Below are positions 1 through 10,147 of a DNA stretch of 64,000 nt, in pieces. The stretch is taken from positions 496,001-560,000 of the forward strand of contig NZ_WOYF01000001.1 of the NCBI RefSeq assembly GCF_009800925.1, written 5' to 3'. This stretch comes from Budvicia diplopodorum (GTDB lineage: Bacteria; Pseudomonadota; Gammaproteobacteria; Enterobacterales; Enterobacteriaceae). The notes below the pieces were generated by a model that was not told the origin of the DNA, made no database searches, and saw only the letters and a program-made list of their open reading frames with translations. The position numbers were made by a program, and so were the translations under genes. Positions within the stretch are counted from its first letter, which is position 1; the number at the start of each line of letters is the position of its first letter.

Positions 1-64
1 GGCTTTTACCACAGAAAGTGCAATACAGCAGCTTTCCTGAACCGTCTTTGCCCTTATCTGTCAT
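1..64 (-). CDS. clpX: ClpX, ATP-dependent Clp protease ATP-binding subunit (N-terminal fragment)
   Basis: Only the first 21 codons are in the window; the gene runs off the left edge. Read from the ATG at 62-64 the product begins MTDKGKDGSGKLLYCTFCGK, which is the start of the ClpX zinc-binding domain with its first CxxC pair. ClpX is the AAA+ unfoldase that feeds substrates to ClpP. It lies directly downstream of clpP on the same strand, as in other enterobacteria. The identification rests on a short but very characteristic stretch and on position. Confidence 0.9.
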   Translation of the reverse strand, partial: MTDKGKDGSGKLLYCTFCGKS

Positions 65-196
65 TAGTAAACCTCATAGATTTAATCTTAATTCTGTGCA
101 TCCTGCTTGGCTGACCTTCTTTAGCAATAGCATGCCGCTATGATGATACGTTTTGGATCGAGCAACGGCATCAATGTCGCTTATCAAACATCACGA

Positions 197-820
197 CTAT
201 AAACGATTAACCAAAACTTCATCAACTAAACCGTATTCCATTGCTTCTTGTGCGGATAAGAATCTGTCACGGTCGGTATCACGCTCAATGGTTTCCAACG
301 GCTGGCCGGTATGTTTAGCCATCAGCTCATTCATCAGTCGTTTAGTTTTTAAAATTTCTTCTGCATGAATCTGAATATCAGAAGCCTGCCCGCGGAAACC
401 GCCTAAAGGCTGGTGGATCATGACGCGCGCATTAGGCTGACAGAAACGTTTACCTTTAGCGCCGGCCGCTAATAGGAAAGATCCCATTGAACAGGCTTGG
501 CCCAAGCATAGAGTGCTAACGTCCGGTTTAATGAACTGCATGGTGTCATAAATCGACATGCCAGAAGTAATAACGCCGCCCGGCGAATTGATATAAAGGA
601 ATATATCTTTTTCTGGGTTTTCGGCTTCTAAAAATAGCATTTGAGCCACAATCAGGTTAGCCATATTGTCTTCAACTTCACCGGTTAAAAATATAATTCG
701 TTCTTTTAACAGGCGAGAAAAAATATCAAAGGAGCGCTCTCCGCGGGAAGTCTGTTCAACGACCATCGGCACTAGAGCCATATTTGGTGAAAAATTATCT
801 TGATTGCCACTGTAAGACAT
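197..820 (-). CDS. clpP: ClpP, ATP-dependent Clp protease proteolytic subunit
   Basis: Serine peptidase of family S14, 207 residues, the same length as E. coli ClpP including its short N-terminal propeptide. The catalytic triad is visible: Ser111 in GQACSMGSF, His136 in MIHQPLGG and Asp185 in DTDRDRF. The protein forms two stacked heptameric rings that degrade proteins unfolded by ClpX or ClpA in the cytosol. clpX follows 132 bases downstream and tig lies about 105 bases upstream, the conserved tig-clpP-clpX arrangement. A likely promoter sits in the tig-clpP gap. Confidence 0.97.
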   Translation of the reverse strand: MSYSGNQDNFSPNMALVPMVVEQTSRGERSFDIFSRLLKERIIFLTGEVEDNMANLIVAQMLFLEAENPEKDIFLYINSPGGVITSGMSIYDTMQFIKPDVSTLCLGQACSMGSFLLAAGAKGKRFCQPNARVMIHQPLGGFRGQASDIQIHAEEILKTKRLMNELMAKHTGQPLETIERDTDRDRFLSAQEAMEYGLVDEVLVNRL

Positions 821-836
821 TACGGTCCCCTAATAG

Positions 837-869
837 AAAAATGGCCCGGAAACAAAGAGTCCGAGCCAT
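837..869 (-). terminator. Rho-independent terminator of tig
   Basis: On the minus strand a 10-bp stem with one mismatch (841-850 with 860-869) encloses a 9-base loop and is followed by a run of T (complement of A837-840). It lies 57 bases past the tig stop codon and before clpP, so it probably ends or attenuates tig transcription. Confidence 0.55.
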
Positions 870-898
870 AATTAGCAGAAGAGTAGAGACTAAGTCAA
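869..898 (-). promoter_or_regulatory. Putative sigma-70 promoter of clpP
   Basis: Reading the minus strand, TTGACT (complement of 893-898) is followed after 18 bases by TAATTA (complement of 869-874). The -35 box matches five of six consensus bases. The -10 box touches the tig terminator stem, so clpP transcription would start just inside it. No clear sigma-32 element was seen, although clpP is a heat-shock gene in E. coli. Confidence 0.4.
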
Positions 899-925
899 CT
901 ATCTAACCTGCTCTCGAAAGAAGCA

Positions 926-2230
926 TTATGCAGCCGGAGTCTGATTCATCAGTTCGCTGAAGGTTGTTGCTTTTTCGGTTACTTTAGCTTTAGCAAGCAG
1001 CGTTTCAATCGCTTCTTCTTCTAAGGCTACGTTACGCATATTGTTCATCAGCTCTTTATTTTTGCTGTAGAACTCGATTACTTCTTGCGGATCTTCATAC
1101 GCAGAAGCCATCTCTTCAATTAATGCGTTAACGCGTGACTGATCGGCTTTCAATTCATTTTTACTGATGACTTCGCCTAACAGCAAACCAACAACAACGC
1201 GACGCTTAGCCTGCTCTTCAAACAGTTCGCGAGGTAATTCCATCGCTTGCTGCTGATTGCCGCCGAAACGCTGAGCCGCCTGCTGGCGCAGAACGTCGAT
1301 TTCACCGTCAACTAATGCAGAAGGGACATCGATTTCGTTAGCGGCGATCAGACCATCAATAACCTGAGTTTTAACGCGGTTACGGATGGCACCTTTCAGC
1401 TCGCGATCCATGTTTTTACGCACTTCAGCCTTTAAGCCGTCAAGGGTACCGTCAGCTACGCCGAAACGAGAGATGAACTCTGGAGTAAACTCTGGGAGCT
1501 CACGCGCTTCAACTTTCTTTATAACTATAGCAAATTTAGCCGCTTTGCCTTTCAGGTTTTCAGCGTGGTAGTCTGCCGGGAATGCTACGTCAATCGTGAA
1601 CTCGTCACCGGTTTTGTGACCAACAACGCCGTCTTCGAAGCCTGGAATCATGCGGCCTTGGCCCATGGCCAGAACGAAATCGGTCGCTTTACCGCCTTCA
1701 AACTCTTCACCATCGATGGATCCGATGAAATCAAGCGTAATACGGTCTTCGGTCTGTGCGGCCGCATCGCTATCTTTCCACGTTGCCTGCTGCTTACGCA
1801 GGGTATCCAGCATTTCCTGAACGTCTGCGTCGCCAATTTCAACAACAGGTTTTTCAACCTCGATGCTTTCTAAATTTTTAAGCTCAACCTGCGGATAGAC
1901 TTCAAACTCAACGGCATAGCTGAAATCTTCGCCCAGCTTGTATTCACCCGGCACGTACTTAGGAGCACCGGCTGGATTAATTTTTTCTTTAACGATAGCA
2001 TCGATAAAATGACGCTGCATCAGTTCGCCCAGAACGTCCTGACGTGCTGAAGCACCATAGCGTTGAGCAATGATGTTCATTGGCACTTTGCCTTTACGAA
2101 AGCCGTCAATGCGTACTTTCTTAGCAACATTAACTAATTCTTTTTTTACTGCTTCTTCAATTGCGTTGGCCGCAACAACAATTGATAGACGGCGCCCAAG
2201 GCCTTGAGTTGTTTCAACTGAAACTTGCAT
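926..2230 (-). CDS. tig: Trigger factor, ribosome-associated chaperone and prolyl isomerase
   Basis: 434 residues, close to the E. coli protein. The N-terminal domain carries the ribosome-docking signature GFRKGKVP at residues 43-50. A central FKBP-type peptidyl-prolyl isomerase domain follows (about 150-245, with [16 protein letters not shown]). The rest is the helical chaperone arms. It binds L23 at the exit tunnel and shields nascent chains. The ATG is preceded by GAGGT at good spacing. It is transcribed from a promoter at about 2400 through a leader of roughly 160 bases that holds a hairpin. Confidence 0.97.
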   Translation of the reverse strand: MQVSVETTQGLGRRLSIVVAANAIEEAVKKELVNVAKKVRIDGFRKGKVPMNIIAQRYGASARQDVLGELMQRHFIDAIVKEKINPAGAPKYVPGEYKLGEDFSYAVEFEVYPQVELKNLESIEVEKPVVEIGDADVQEMLDTLRKQQATWKDSDAAAQTEDRITLDFIGSIDGEEFEGGKATDFVLAMGQGRMIPGFEDGVVGHKTGDEFTIDVAFPADYHAENLKGKAAKFAIVIKKVEARELPEFTPEFISRFGVADGTLDGLKAEVRKNMDRELKGAIRNRVKTQVIDGLIAANEIDVPSALVDGEIDVLRQQAAQRFGGNQQQAMELPRELFEEQAKRRVVVGLLLGEVISKNELKADQSRVNALIEEMASAYEDPQEVIEFYSKNKELMNNMRNVALEEEAIETLLAKAKVTEKATTFSELMNQTPAA

Positions 2231-2319
2231 CTTGTTACCTCAAAAAATCACAGTGCTCGGTCAACTCCAGAAGCCATTTTCAATATATGCACTGAGCTAT
2301 TTTGAAAAAGCCTCTTAAA

Positions 2320-2348
2320 ACAAGGACGGCCGCATTGCGGTACCTTGT
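2320..2348 (-). promoter_or_regulatory. Hairpin followed by a T-run in the tig leader
   Basis: Outer arms 2320-2325 and 2343-2348 pair over 6 bp, and an inner 4-bp stem (2330-2333 with 2337-2340) closes a 3-base loop. On the minus strand it is followed at once by TTTT. It lies between the predicted tig start site and the tig start codon, so it resembles an attenuator or a regulatory leader structure. Confidence 0.35.
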
Positions 2349-2398
2349 CCCCTGTCGTCAGAAGCATCCCGAATAAAGTCCGGAAAATTAGACGCGAC

Positions 2399-2427
2399 AT
2401 TATAGCCGCGCATTGTTAATGAGTCGA
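2399..2427 (-). promoter_or_regulatory. Putative sigma-70 promoter of tig
   Basis: Minus strand: TCGACT (complement of 2422-2427), a 17-base spacer, then a perfect TATAAT (complement of 2399-2404). The start site would be near 2392, about 160 bases before the tig ATG. Confidence 0.6.
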
Positions 2428-2544
2428 GAAAAGAGCAAATATTGATGAGAGATAAATAACGATGTTATTTCTCATGCTCCCGAACCAGAATCTCAATAAG
2501 ACAAAAAGTCTGTCAGAACAGTAGTCTAACACTAATAAAGACAT

Positions 2545-2859
2545 TTATGCTAAACGACTACCGCCGCGGCATGCCGGTGAGTCTGGAGCATCGTTTTTCA
2601 ACTCATCCCACTCCGTTGGCGTATAGGTGTGAAGCGCCAGCGCGTGAATATGTTGATCCAGCTCCGCTTGCAGCAACTGATAAATCATCCGGTGCCGGGC
2701 AATCAGGCGTATACCATCAAAAGCTTCAGCGCTTATCACCACTTTAAAATGGCTCTCGGAGCCAACGGGCACGCTATGCTGATGGCTTTCATCAACCACC
2801 TCAATATAGTCTGGCGACAGGCCCTCTCGCAGCTTTTTTTCAATTCGGTCACACATCAT
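2545..2859 (-). CDS. bolA: BolA family protein
   Basis: Start set at the ATG at 2859, giving 104 residues; E. coli BolA has 105. GGAGG lies six bases upstream of this ATG. A longer in-frame TTG at 2880 has no such signal. The conserved BolA core is clear: EVVDESHQH, VGSESHFKVV and RHRMIYQLL. The C-terminal segment ends with ACRGG, like E. coli. BolA is a small KH-like protein that partners monothiol glutaredoxins in iron-sulfur handling and affects cell shape in stationary phase. It diverges from yajG. Confidence 0.93.
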   Translation of the reverse strand: MMCDRIEKKLREGLSPDYIEVVDESHQHSVPVGSESHFKVVISAEAFDGIRLIARHRMIYQLLQAELDQHIHALALHTYTPTEWDELKNDAPDSPACRGGSRLA

Positions 2860-3222
2860 AAATGCCTCCAAGCATGACAACTCGTTGAACGGTCAGCCAC
2901 TAATAATAGCCGTTTTTTTAGCCACGGCAGGCCTATTAGCCTCAACTTAGGTAAAAAATAACAATTTACCCTAATGATTTATCATCATCCCTCTTTCGCA
3001 ACATCTGAGCAGTGATATGATACCCGCTGTTTGGTATCGGGTGACAAAGGTTCTTCCCTCCGATAACCGCGTAGAAATATGATGTAAACTCGTGGTTGTT
3101 GTTATCGTTGTTATAGAAGAAAAATAACCATTGGTGGATACCCGTGGTGTATGTAGCCGACTGATGATGTCATCATCAATGCGGTACACATGAAAAATAA
3201 ATTAAATTTTAAAAGGTCTACC
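2860..3222. other. bolA-yajG divergent intergenic region
   Basis: No gene. It must hold the promoters of both divergent units, but no confident -35/-10 pair was chosen. A small perfect inverted repeat, two 7-base arms around a 3-base loop, is centred near 3171 just before yajG. Confidence 0.5.
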
Positions 3223-3819
3223 GTGAAAAAAATGACTAAATTCCAACGTATCCTTTTTCCTTTATTGGCGCTGTTTATTTTGGCCGGTTGTGCAAATAAA
3301 CCCAATACCAAGCTGACAATCGATCCCCCGATGGCGATGCCTCAGCAAGATCCGGGCCTGATGGGTGCCACCATCAGCGTTAATAGCTCAGACATTCGTC
3401 CAGATGCCGCACTGGCTAAAGTAAACCGTGACGGTCAGCTACTGGTGCTAACGCCTTCTCGGGATCTGCGTTTCTTAATGCAGGAAGCGCTTGAAAAGCA
3501 AATGCGCGCCCGTGGCTATATGGTGGGACCAGACGGTAGCATTAACGTCCAAATTGTTATCAATCAACTGTTTGCCGATGTGAAAGAAGGCGATCTTCGC
3601 TATAACATCACGACCAAGGCGGACTTCTCAATTATCAGCCAGTCAAAGAATGGTGCCAGCCAGACTAAAAACTTCCGATCAAGCCACAGCGTTTCTGGCG
3701 CGTTTACCGCAACCAACAAGAATATTGAGAAAGTCGTCAACGATGCGCTGGCCGACATTTTCAACGAAATGGCTCAGGACACCAGCGTCAGTGAGTTCAT
3801 TAAACAAAATGCCCGCTGA
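3223..3819 (+). CDS. yajG: YajG family lipoprotein
   Basis: Start placed at the GTG at 3223, which has AAGG six bases upstream; the ATG at 3190 has no clear ribosome site. That gives 198 residues, close to E. coli YajG. The signal peptide ends in a lipobox L20-A21-G22-C23, so Cys23 should be lipidated. The DUF4852-like body and the C-terminal EFIKQNAR match E. coli YajG. Its function is not established; it is co-oriented with ampG 51 bases downstream, a conserved pairing that suggests an envelope role. Confidence 0.88.
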   Translation: MKKMTKFQRILFPLLALFILAGCANKPNTKLTIDPPMAMPQQDPGLMGATISVNSSDIRPDAALAKVNRDGQLLVLTPSRDLRFLMQEALEKQMRARGYMVGPDGSINVQIVINQLFADVKEGDLRYNITTKADFSIISQSKNGASQTKNFRSSHSVSGAFTATNKNIEKVVNDALADIFNEMAQDTSVSEFIKQNAR

Positions 3820-3870
3820 TCGCATCATCCCGTCCCCTGTTTGCGTTAGCAACAGGGGAACTCAAGACGT

Positions 3871-5349
3871 ATGATTGATTACCGCTCAAAAACCAGCAAA
3901 GGCCGCGATACGCTTATATTGCTATTGCTCGGTTTTGCTTCCGGTTTGCCGCTTGCCCTGACGTCGGGTACGTTTCAGGCATGGATGACCGTAGCCGGTC
4001 TGGATTTAACCACCATCGGTTTTTTCTCACTGGTTGGTCAGGCTTACGTCTTCAAGTTTCTCTGGTCACCCGTGATGGACCGCTACAGCCTGCCATACCT
4101 TAGCCGCCGCCGCGGGTGGCTATTGCTCACCCAGATTTCGCTGGTTATTTTAATTTTTGCTATCGGCTGTTTGAATCCTCAAAGCGATCTGTGGTTAATG
4201 GCCGGACTGGCAGTCTTTATCGCCTTCTTTTCCGCCTCTCAGGACATCGTTTTTGATGCCTATAAAACCGATATTCTGTCGGCCGAACAGCGTGGCAACG
4301 GTGCAGCCGTTTCGGTATTGGGCTACCGAATAGCCATGCTGGTTTCAGGCGGATTAGCTCTGTGGATTGCCGACGCCTATCTTGGCTGGCGTTCAACCTA
4401 TTGGCTAATGTCAGCATTAATGATTATCGGTATTATCGCAACGTTGAATGCTAGGGAACCGTCTTCTGCCGTCACGACCCCACGCACCATCGAGCAGGCG
4501 ATTGTCGAACCGCTAAAAGATTTTTTTGGCCGCAACAACGCATGGCTAATTTTACTATTGATTGTGCTATATAAAATGGGCGATGCCTTTGCCGGTAGCC
4601 TGAGCACCACCTTTTTAATTCGTGGCGTAGGGTTTAGTGCCGGTGAAGTCGGGCTGGTGAATAAAACCTTTGGCCTGCTGGCGACAATTATCGGCGTATT
4701 AATCGGCGGAGTGCTCATGCAACGCCTAACGCTGTTTCGCGCGCTGATGATCTTTGGCGCACTTCAGGCGGTATCTAACTTCGGCTATTGGATCTTAGCC
4801 GTGACCGACAAAAATATCGTTACCATGGGCAGTGCGATTTTCTTAGAGAACCTGTGCGGAGGAATGGGGACGGCGGCATTCGTTGCGCTGTTGATGACCC
4901 TGTGCAATAAATCGTTCTCAGCCACACAGTTTGCGCTGCTATCGGCCCTTTCCTCCGTTGGGCGGGTGTATGTGGGGCCGGTTGCCGGTTGGTTTGTCGA
5001 GCTGTATGACTGGCCGCTGTTCTATCTATTCACTATTTTTGCCGCCGTTCCCGGCCTACTGCTGCTGGCTATTTGTCGACAAACGCTGGCATATACGCAG
5101 ATAACTGACGGCTTTATGCCAAGAGAATCCTTCTCTGCCCAATACAAAATCGCTATTAAGTTGGTCACCGCGGGGGTTGCTTTGCTAGCGGGCTGGCTTA
5201 TTCTGCTGTTCTGGAATGCTGACCACCTCAGCCCGCTATTTTACGTCAAACAATGCTTGCGCAACGGTGGAGCACTGATTTGTATCATCGGCATCACCGT
5301 AGGCTGCCTGCTAGACTACCTCGCCATTAAGCAAAAACGGCTCGTGTGA
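3871..5349 (+). CDS. ampG: AmpG, muropeptide permease
   Basis: 492-residue major facilitator superfamily protein with about 12-14 membrane segments. It matches E. coli AmpG throughout, for example GFASGLPLALTSGT near the N-terminus, SASQDIVFDAYKTD and LLMTLCNKSFSATQFALLSA. It imports GlcNAc-1,6-anhydro-MurNAc and its peptides from the periplasm into the cytosol for cell-wall recycling, and in species with inducible AmpC it feeds the beta-lactamase inducer. It is probably co-transcribed with yajG and ends at a strong bidirectional terminator. Confidence 0.95.
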   Translation: MIDYRSKTSKGRDTLILLLLGFASGLPLALTSGTFQAWMTVAGLDLTTIGFFSLVGQAYVFKFLWSPVMDRYSLPYLSRRRGWLLLTQISLVILIFAIGCLNPQSDLWLMAGLAVFIAFFSASQDIVFDAYKTDILSAEQRGNGAAVSVLGYRIAMLVSGGLALWIADAYLGWRSTYWLMSALMIIGIIATLNAREPSSAVTTPRTIEQAIVEPLKDFFGRNNAWLILLLIVLYKMGDAFAGSLSTTFLIRGVGFSAGEVGLVNKTFGLLATIIGVLIGGVLMQRLTLFRALMIFGALQAVSNFGYWILAVTDKNIVTMGSAIFLENLCGGMGTAAFVALLMTLCNKSFSATQFALLSALSSVGRVYVGPVAGWFVELYDWPLFYLFTIFAAVPGLLLLAICRQTLAYTQITDGFMPRESFSAQYKIAIKLVTAGVALLAGWLILLFWNADHLSPLFYVKQCLRNGGALICIIGITVGCLLDYLAIKQKRLV

Positions 5350-5358
5350 GCGCCTGAT

Positions 5359-5399
5359 AAAAATCGGCCCTGTGGTTAACGCCAACAGGGCCGATTTTT
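5359..5399. terminator. Bidirectional terminator between ampG and araD
   Basis: Two perfect 15-base arms (5359-5373 and 5385-5399) enclose an 11-base loop. The stem starts with five A and ends with five T, so it can terminate the convergent ampG (plus) and araBAD (minus) transcripts. Confidence 0.85.
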
Positions 5400-5422
5400 A
5401 AGCTTTCTAACATATCTCGATC

Positions 5423-6118
5423 TTACTGGCCGTAATAGGCGTTTTTACCGTGCTTACGCAAATAGTGTTTATCCAGCAGTTCTTGCTGCATGGAACCTAA
5501 CTCCGGCGTCAGCTGTGACGTAAACAGGTTCATATAGGCGATCTCTTCCAGCACCACCGCATTATGCACCGCATTGTCAGGATCGGTTCCCCAGGCAAAT
5601 GGGCCATGGGAATTCACCAGCACGGCGGGAACATCTTTCGCGGTAATTCCCCGAGCAGCAAAGGTATCAACAATCACGTTACCGGTTTCACGCTCATATT
5701 CACCGGCGATTTCTGCCGACGTCATTCTGCGGGTGCATGGGATTGCACCGTAAAAATAGTCGGCGTGAGTGGTTCCCCACGCGGCTAAATCACGACCGGC
5801 CTGAGCCCAGATAGTCGCATGACGTGAGTGAGTATGCACAATGCCGCCTATTTCAGGAAAAGCGCGGTACAGCACTAAATGAGTTTCAGTATCTGATGAT
5901 GGCTTTTTAGTGCCTTCCACCACCTTTTCGGTTTCTAGGCTAACCACAACCATATCGTTAACGGTCATATGCTCATATTCAACGCCCGATGGCTTTATCA
6001 CAATCACACCGTGTTCACGGTCAACGCCGCTTACGTTACCCCAGGTAAACGTGACTAGGTTGTGGCGAGGCAGAGCCAGATTAGCGTCGAGGACTTTCTG
6101 CTTTAGTTGGTCATACAT
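5423..6118 (-). CDS. araD: L-ribulose-5-phosphate 4-epimerase
   Basis: 231 residues, the same length as E. coli AraD. Class II aldolase fold with the zinc ligands visible in HTHSRHAT (two His) and the later GPFAWG region. It converts L-ribulose 5-phosphate to D-xylulose 5-phosphate, the last step before the pentose phosphate pathway. It is the third gene of araBAD but is separated from araA by 395 bases that contain a GC-rich structured element. UlaF and SgbE are paralogues of this family; context makes AraD the best call. Confidence 0.93.
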   Translation of the reverse strand: MYDQLKQKVLDANLALPRHNLVTFTWGNVSGVDREHGVIVIKPSGVEYEHMTVNDMVVVSLETEKVVEGTKKPSSDTETHLVLYRAFPEIGGIVHTHSRHATIWAQAGRDLAAWGTTHADYFYGAIPCTRRMTSAEIAGEYERETGNVIVDTFAARGITAKDVPAVLVNSHGPFAWGTDPDNAVHNAVVLEEIAYMNLFTSQLTPELGSMQQELLDKHYLRKHGKNAYYGQ

Positions 6119-6513
6119 GAGTAAAAAACCTTATAAAAATTAATTTTATCAAACCCATAATTTCTCTTTAACACTGCGTCTGAAATTAAGAACTTACGAG
6201 AAAATAAAAAATCTCCACGTAAGAACGGTGAAGTGTTCGTTCGCTAAAAGCAAGCCGTCACCATAACCCAAATCATACGCGACCGAGCAGGATGCGAGCG
6301 CGCACCCTGCACCCGCGCCTCCGCACGGGAACTCAGGTCGCTTAAGCGACTTCCTGCCATAAAAAATTTGCCTTGACGCACCGGCAGAGAGCCGCTCCCG
6401 GCGTCGCTCTGCCTTTCGCAGCATCCATGCTGCTCATGCTAGCAAATTGTTTACGTCAGCTGAGTTCAAGTGCTCGTTAGAAGGACAAGGTCAAAACCCT
6501 GAATATCCAGCTA
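6119..6513. other. araA-araD intercistronic region
   Basis: An unusually long gap inside the araBAD operon. Its middle part (about 6194-6440) is a GC-rich block of successive hairpins, listed separately. The part next to araD is AT-rich and holds a further imperfect inverted repeat at about 6193-6224. No convincing gene. Confidence 0.6.
6194..6440. repeat. GC-rich, hairpin-rich element in the araA-araD gap
   Basis: The block contains a perfect 14-base palindrome at 6337-6350, a hairpin with 7-bp arms at 6383-6413 and another with 7-bp arms at 6418-6433. Base composition is much more GC-rich than the flanks. A 76-codon frame on the minus strand (6194-6424) lacks a recognisable domain and looks incidental. 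The arrangement resembles a dispersed intergenic element. No second full copy is in this window; a 13-base match plus a neighbouring 8-base match recur in the hairpin after dxs. Confidence 0.45.
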
Positions 6514-8016
6514 TCAACGACACAATTTATAGTAAACCTCATTCCAACGGATCTGATTCTTAAAGTCCGAAATACGAGTTTCATTATCAATCACCAACAT
6601 CTCAATCCCACACATTTCGGCATAAATCCGTAAATGCTCAATATCCAGCGACTGGGTAAACACCGTATGGTGTGCGCCACCCGCCAAAATCCAGGCTTCG
6701 GCAGCAACCGCCAGCGACGGCTGGGCTTTCCACACCGCATGGGCAACCGGTAGCTTAGGCAATGCATGAGGCGGTTCAATAGTATCAACCGCATTCACCA
6801 ACAGGCGGAAGCGATCGCCCATATCAATCAGGCTAGCATTGAGCGCCGGGCCTGCCGGAGCGGAGAAAATCAGGCGAGCAGGATCGTCTTTACCGCCAAT
6901 GCCGAGATGCTGTACGTCCAACAGCGGTTTCTCTTCGCGGGCGATAGACGGACACACTTCCAGCATGTGCGAACCCAGCACCAGATCGTTACCCGGTTCA
7001 AAATGATAGGTGTAATCTTCCATAAAGGAAGTTCCGCCTTTCAGGCCCGATGACATGACTTTCATAATGCGTAGCAGCGCCGCCGTTTTCCAGTCTCCTT
7101 CGGCACCAAAGCCATAGCCCTGCTGCATTAAACGCTGTACTGCTAGCCCCGGCAGCTGCTTTAAGCCGTACAGGTTTTCGAAGGTGGTCGTGAAGGCACC
7201 AAAGTTACCCTGCTGTAAGAATGTTTTGATCCCCAGCTCAATACGAGCTGCATCCAGTAAATTAGCGCGCTTAGCGCCGTTAACCTTCACAACGTCGGTC
7301 AAACGATAGCTGGCTTCGTATTCATCAACCAGCGCATTAATATCGCCTTGAGAAACGGCATCAACCACCGAGACTAAATCTCCGAGCGCATAGCCATTAA
7401 CCGCATAGCCAAACTTAATCTGAGCGGCGACTTTATCGCCGTCGGTTACCGCCACTTCGCGCATGTTATCGCCAAAGCGGGCTACTTTTAGATTCTGACT
7501 CTCATACAGACCCGCAGCAACGCGCATCCAACGATCCAGCTTCTGGTGAACCTCTTTATCTTTCCACGAACCCACAACCGCAGCGTATTCATTGCGCATC
7601 CGCGCGCCAATAAAGCCAAACTCACGGCCACCGTGGGCGGTCTGGTTCAGGTTCATAAAGTCCATGTCCATGGTTTCCCATGGAATTTCATTGCGGTATT
7701 GGGTGTGCAACTGTAGCAACGGCTTTTCTAACAGGCTTAAACCGGCAATCCACATTTTTGCCGGGGAAAAGGTATGTAGCCAGGTCACAATACCCACACA
7801 GCTTTTCGCATAGTTAGCGTCACGGCACAGGGTAACAATCTCGTCCGGCGTGGTCGCCAGCGGTTTAATCACCAGCCTGATGGGCAATTTCGCTTCTTTA
7901 TTTAAACCGTTAACAACTTCCTCTGCCTGCTGGGTAACCTGTTTCAGAGTCTGCGGTCCGTACAGGTGTTGGCTACCGATAACAAACCAAACTTCTAACT
8001 GATTAAACACGTTCAT
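6514..8016 (-). CDS. araA: L-arabinose isomerase
   Basis: 500 residues, the same length as E. coli AraA. It converts L-arabinose to L-ribulose, using Mn2+, in the cytosol. Family hallmarks seen include the N-terminal [14 protein letters not shown], the metal and substrate segment [15 protein letters not shown], and [30 protein letters not shown] lies five bases before the ATG. It is the second gene of araBAD, 55 bases downstream of araB. Confidence 0.97.
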   Translation of the reverse strand: MNVFNQLEVWFVIGSQHLYGPQTLKQVTQQAEEVVNGLNKEAKLPIRLVIKPLATTPDEIVTLCRDANYAKSCVGIVTWLHTFSPAKMWIAGLSLLEKPLLQLHTQYRNEIPWETMDMDFMNLNQTAHGGREFGFIGARMRNEYAAVVGSWKDKEVHQKLDRWMRVAAGLYESQNLKVARFGDNMREVAVTDGDKVAAQIKFGYAVNGYALGDLVSVVDAVSQGDINALVDEYEASYRLTDVVKVNGAKRANLLDAARIELGIKTFLQQGNFGAFTTTFENLYGLKQLPGLAVQRLMQQGYGFGAEGDWKTAALLRIMKVMSSGLKGGTSFMEDYTYHFEPGNDLVLGSHMLEVCPSIAREEKPLLDVQHLGIGGKDDPARLIFSAPAGPALNASLIDMGDRFRLLVNAVDTIEPPHALPKLPVAHAVWKAQPSLAVAAEAWILAGGAHHTVFTQSLDIEHLRIYAEMCGIEMLVIDNETRISDFKNQIRWNEVYYKLCR

Positions 8017-8071
8017 ATAAACTCCTATTGATGTGGCCTACTCTTCAGCAAGCAAAGCGTGAATTCGAAAA

Positions 8072-9751
8072 TTAGCTATTGGACGGTGCCGCATAGCAAG
8101 GCTCTGCCGCTGCGCCCCACTGTTGATAACGTTGATATAATTTTTCGTATTGAGCGGCGCGGACCGGATCCGGAGTTAACGTACGTTCGATCGGGCTAGC
8201 CATATGTTCCTGAGCGTCAGGAATAGAAGCATGGACGCCTGCGGCCACGGCGGCAAAAATTGCAGCGCCCAGCGCACAGCACTGATCCGACTCAACAATT
8301 TGCAGCGGGCGATTCATCACGTCGGTACAAACCTGCATAATCACCGGTGATTTGCGGGCAATCCCGCCTAAGGCTAAAACGTTTTCTACCGGAATATCCT
8401 GCTCGATAAAGCATTCCATTATGGCCCGAGCACCAAAAGCGGTGGACGCAATAAAACCACCGAATAGCGTTGGCGCGTCAGTGCCCAAATTCAAATCGGT
8501 AATCACGCCTTTCAGTCGCTGGTTAGCAAACGGCGTTCGGCGGCCGTTAAACCAGTCCATCACCACCGGCAGTTTATCCAGTGACGTTTGCTGAGCCCAG
8601 GCTTCAGTTAATGCTGGCAACAGGTTAGATTCAATTTGCTTAAGGGCCGAAGACAGCTCCGGATTTTGCTGAGCCGCGTGATTTAACGGCCATGAGAGTA
8701 AACGGCTGAACCAGGCATACATATCACCAAAGGCAGACTGCCCGGCTTCCATACCAATAAGCCCCGGCACTACGCTACCGTCCACTTGACCACAAATACC
8801 CGCAACGGCGCGATCGCCAACCAGTTCATCATCTGCCAGTAAAATGTCACAGGTTGAAGTACCGATCACTTTCACTAGCGTATAAGGCTGTGCGCCTGCG
8901 CCTACCGCGCCCATATGACAGTCAAACTCACCGCCGGAAAGCACTACCGTATCCGGTATGCCCAAACGATCGGCCCACTCTTTAGTTATGCGCCCTACCG
9001 CCTTCTCTGCGGTATGGGTTTCAGTAAACATCGGGTATGTGAGGTCCTCCACCAGCATCGGGTCAAGCGCATGAAGGAAATCGCGCGGAGGTAAACCGTT
9101 CCACTCCGGGTGCCATAAGGCTTTATGACCCGCGGCGCAGCGGCCGCGCATAATATTAGCCGGGGCCTGAGTGCCGCTTAATAAGGCAGGAATCCAGTCA
9201 CAAAGCTCAATCCATGACGTTGCCGCTTGGCGAACCGCGCTGTCTGCACGAGATACGTGAAGAATTTTAGCCCAGAACCATTCCGAAGAGTAAACGCCGC
9301 CGATATAGCGGGAATAGTCATGAAAGCGGCCGCTGTGGCACAGGCGGTTAATTTCTTCAGCCTCTTCGATGGCCGTATGGTCTTTCCATAAAACAAACAT
9401 GGCGTTCGGGTTATCGGCAAATTCAGGTCGAAGCGCTAACACCCGGCCTTCACTGTCAATCGGAGCCGGCGTTGAACCGGTGGTATCTACGCCAATACCC
9501 ACAATACTCAGGCGCTGTTGTGGCGTTAGCATGGCGACAACGGCCTTAATCGCCTGCTCCATCGACTCAATATAGTCCAACGGATGATGGCGGAACTGGT
9601 TCTCCGACGCGTGGCAAAACAGCCCTTGTTTCCAACGCGGGTAATAAACCACTTCCGTGGCAATTTCAGAGCCTTCTATGCAATCGACTGCCAGAGCACG
9701 TACGGAATCGCTTCCAAAATCAAGTCCTAGGGTAATAGCGCCTTTTGACAT
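8072..9751 (-). CDS. araB: L-ribulokinase
   Basis: 559 residues, FGGY carbohydrate kinase family. The N-terminal ATPase motif [15 protein letters not shown] and the later GVDTTGST are visible, followed by the second kinase domain with [14 protein letters not shown] and the FGGY-type signature. It phosphorylates L-ribulose at O5 with ATP. First gene of araBAD. It starts 396 bases from the divergent araF, and the shared region holds candidate CRP and AraC half-sites. AGGGG precedes the ATG. Confidence 0.96.
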   Translation of the reverse strand: MSKGAITLGLDFGSDSVRALAVDCIEGSEIATEVVYYPRWKQGLFCHASENQFRHHPLDYIESMEQAIKAVVAMLTPQQRLSIVGIGVDTTGSTPAPIDSEGRVLALRPEFADNPNAMFVLWKDHTAIEEAEEINRLCHSGRFHDYSRYIGGVYSSEWFWAKILHVSRADSAVRQAATSWIELCDWIPALLSGTQAPANIMRGRCAAGHKALWHPEWNGLPPRDFLHALDPMLVEDLTYPMFTETHTAEKAVGRITKEWADRLGIPDTVVLSGGEFDCHMGAVGAGAQPYTLVKVIGTSTCDILLADDELVGDRAVAGICGQVDGSVVPGLIGMEAGQSAFGDMYAWFSRLLSWPLNHAAQQNPELSSALKQIESNLLPALTEAWAQQTSLDKLPVVMDWFNGRRTPFANQRLKGVITDLNLGTDAPTLFGGFIASTAFGARAIMECFIEQDIPVENVLALGGIARKSPVIMQVCTDVMNRPLQIVESDQCCALGAAIFAAVAAGVHASIPDAQEHMASPIERTLTPDPVRAAQYEKLYQRYQQWGAAAEPCYAAPSNS

Positions 9752-10147
9752 AAGAAACCCCTAACAAATAAGTGAATAAAAGACTGAGGGATACCATAAG
9801 AAAATCCCGAGGAATCAGCGAGGAGTCATTGGCTAGATATATGCATTATTCTGCTTTTGTAAGCAAGATTGTGATCTACTTCAAAGGATAAATACATCAC
9901 GTTTTGACTGAATATATGAACAATCTTGCTGTAATTTCTATTTGTGATGTCGGTCTAATAACTATTGTCAATTTATGGTTAAAACTTACCACACGTTGCG
10001 AAGCCTAAAAAACAATACGCCGATAAAACATATGATATCAGGTGATTATTTTATTTTTAGCGCTACTCAGCAATAGTGAATCTCGCTGCATCTACACCAA
10101 CACAACGAAATTTGGCTACATAGAAACGCACAGGAGAGATAAAAGAT
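9752..10147. promoter_or_regulatory. Divergent araB-araF control region
   Basis: 396 non-coding bases between araBAD and araFGH-araC. Two CRP-like sites have one good TGTGA half each: 9870-9885 and 9943-9958. Three stretches resemble the AraC half-site pattern TATGGATAAAAATGCTA: 9840-9856 and 9915-9931 (both keep TATG and TGCT) and 9974-9990 (keeps TATGG and TAAAA). All three lie in the same orientation. The usual 21-base spacing of paired AraC half-sites was not found, so these are candidates only. Confidence 0.45.

Larger units (their letters stand above)
2231..2544. other. bolA-tig intergenic region
   Basis: No gene. It holds the tig promoter, a hairpin in the tig leader, and an AT-rich imperfect inverted repeat at about 2444-2474 that may be a weak bolA terminator on the minus strand. 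Nothing else was recognised. Confidence 0.6.

Noticed and set aside
1565-1873. 102-codon plus-strand frame inside tig
   Set aside because: Entirely antisense to a well-conserved gene and without family features; a shadow frame.
6194-6424. 76-codon frame on the minus strand in the araA-araD gap
   Set aside because: No domain, no ribosome site, unusual composition and many Arg/Ala/Gly codons from hairpin sequence; it reads as structured non-coding DNA.
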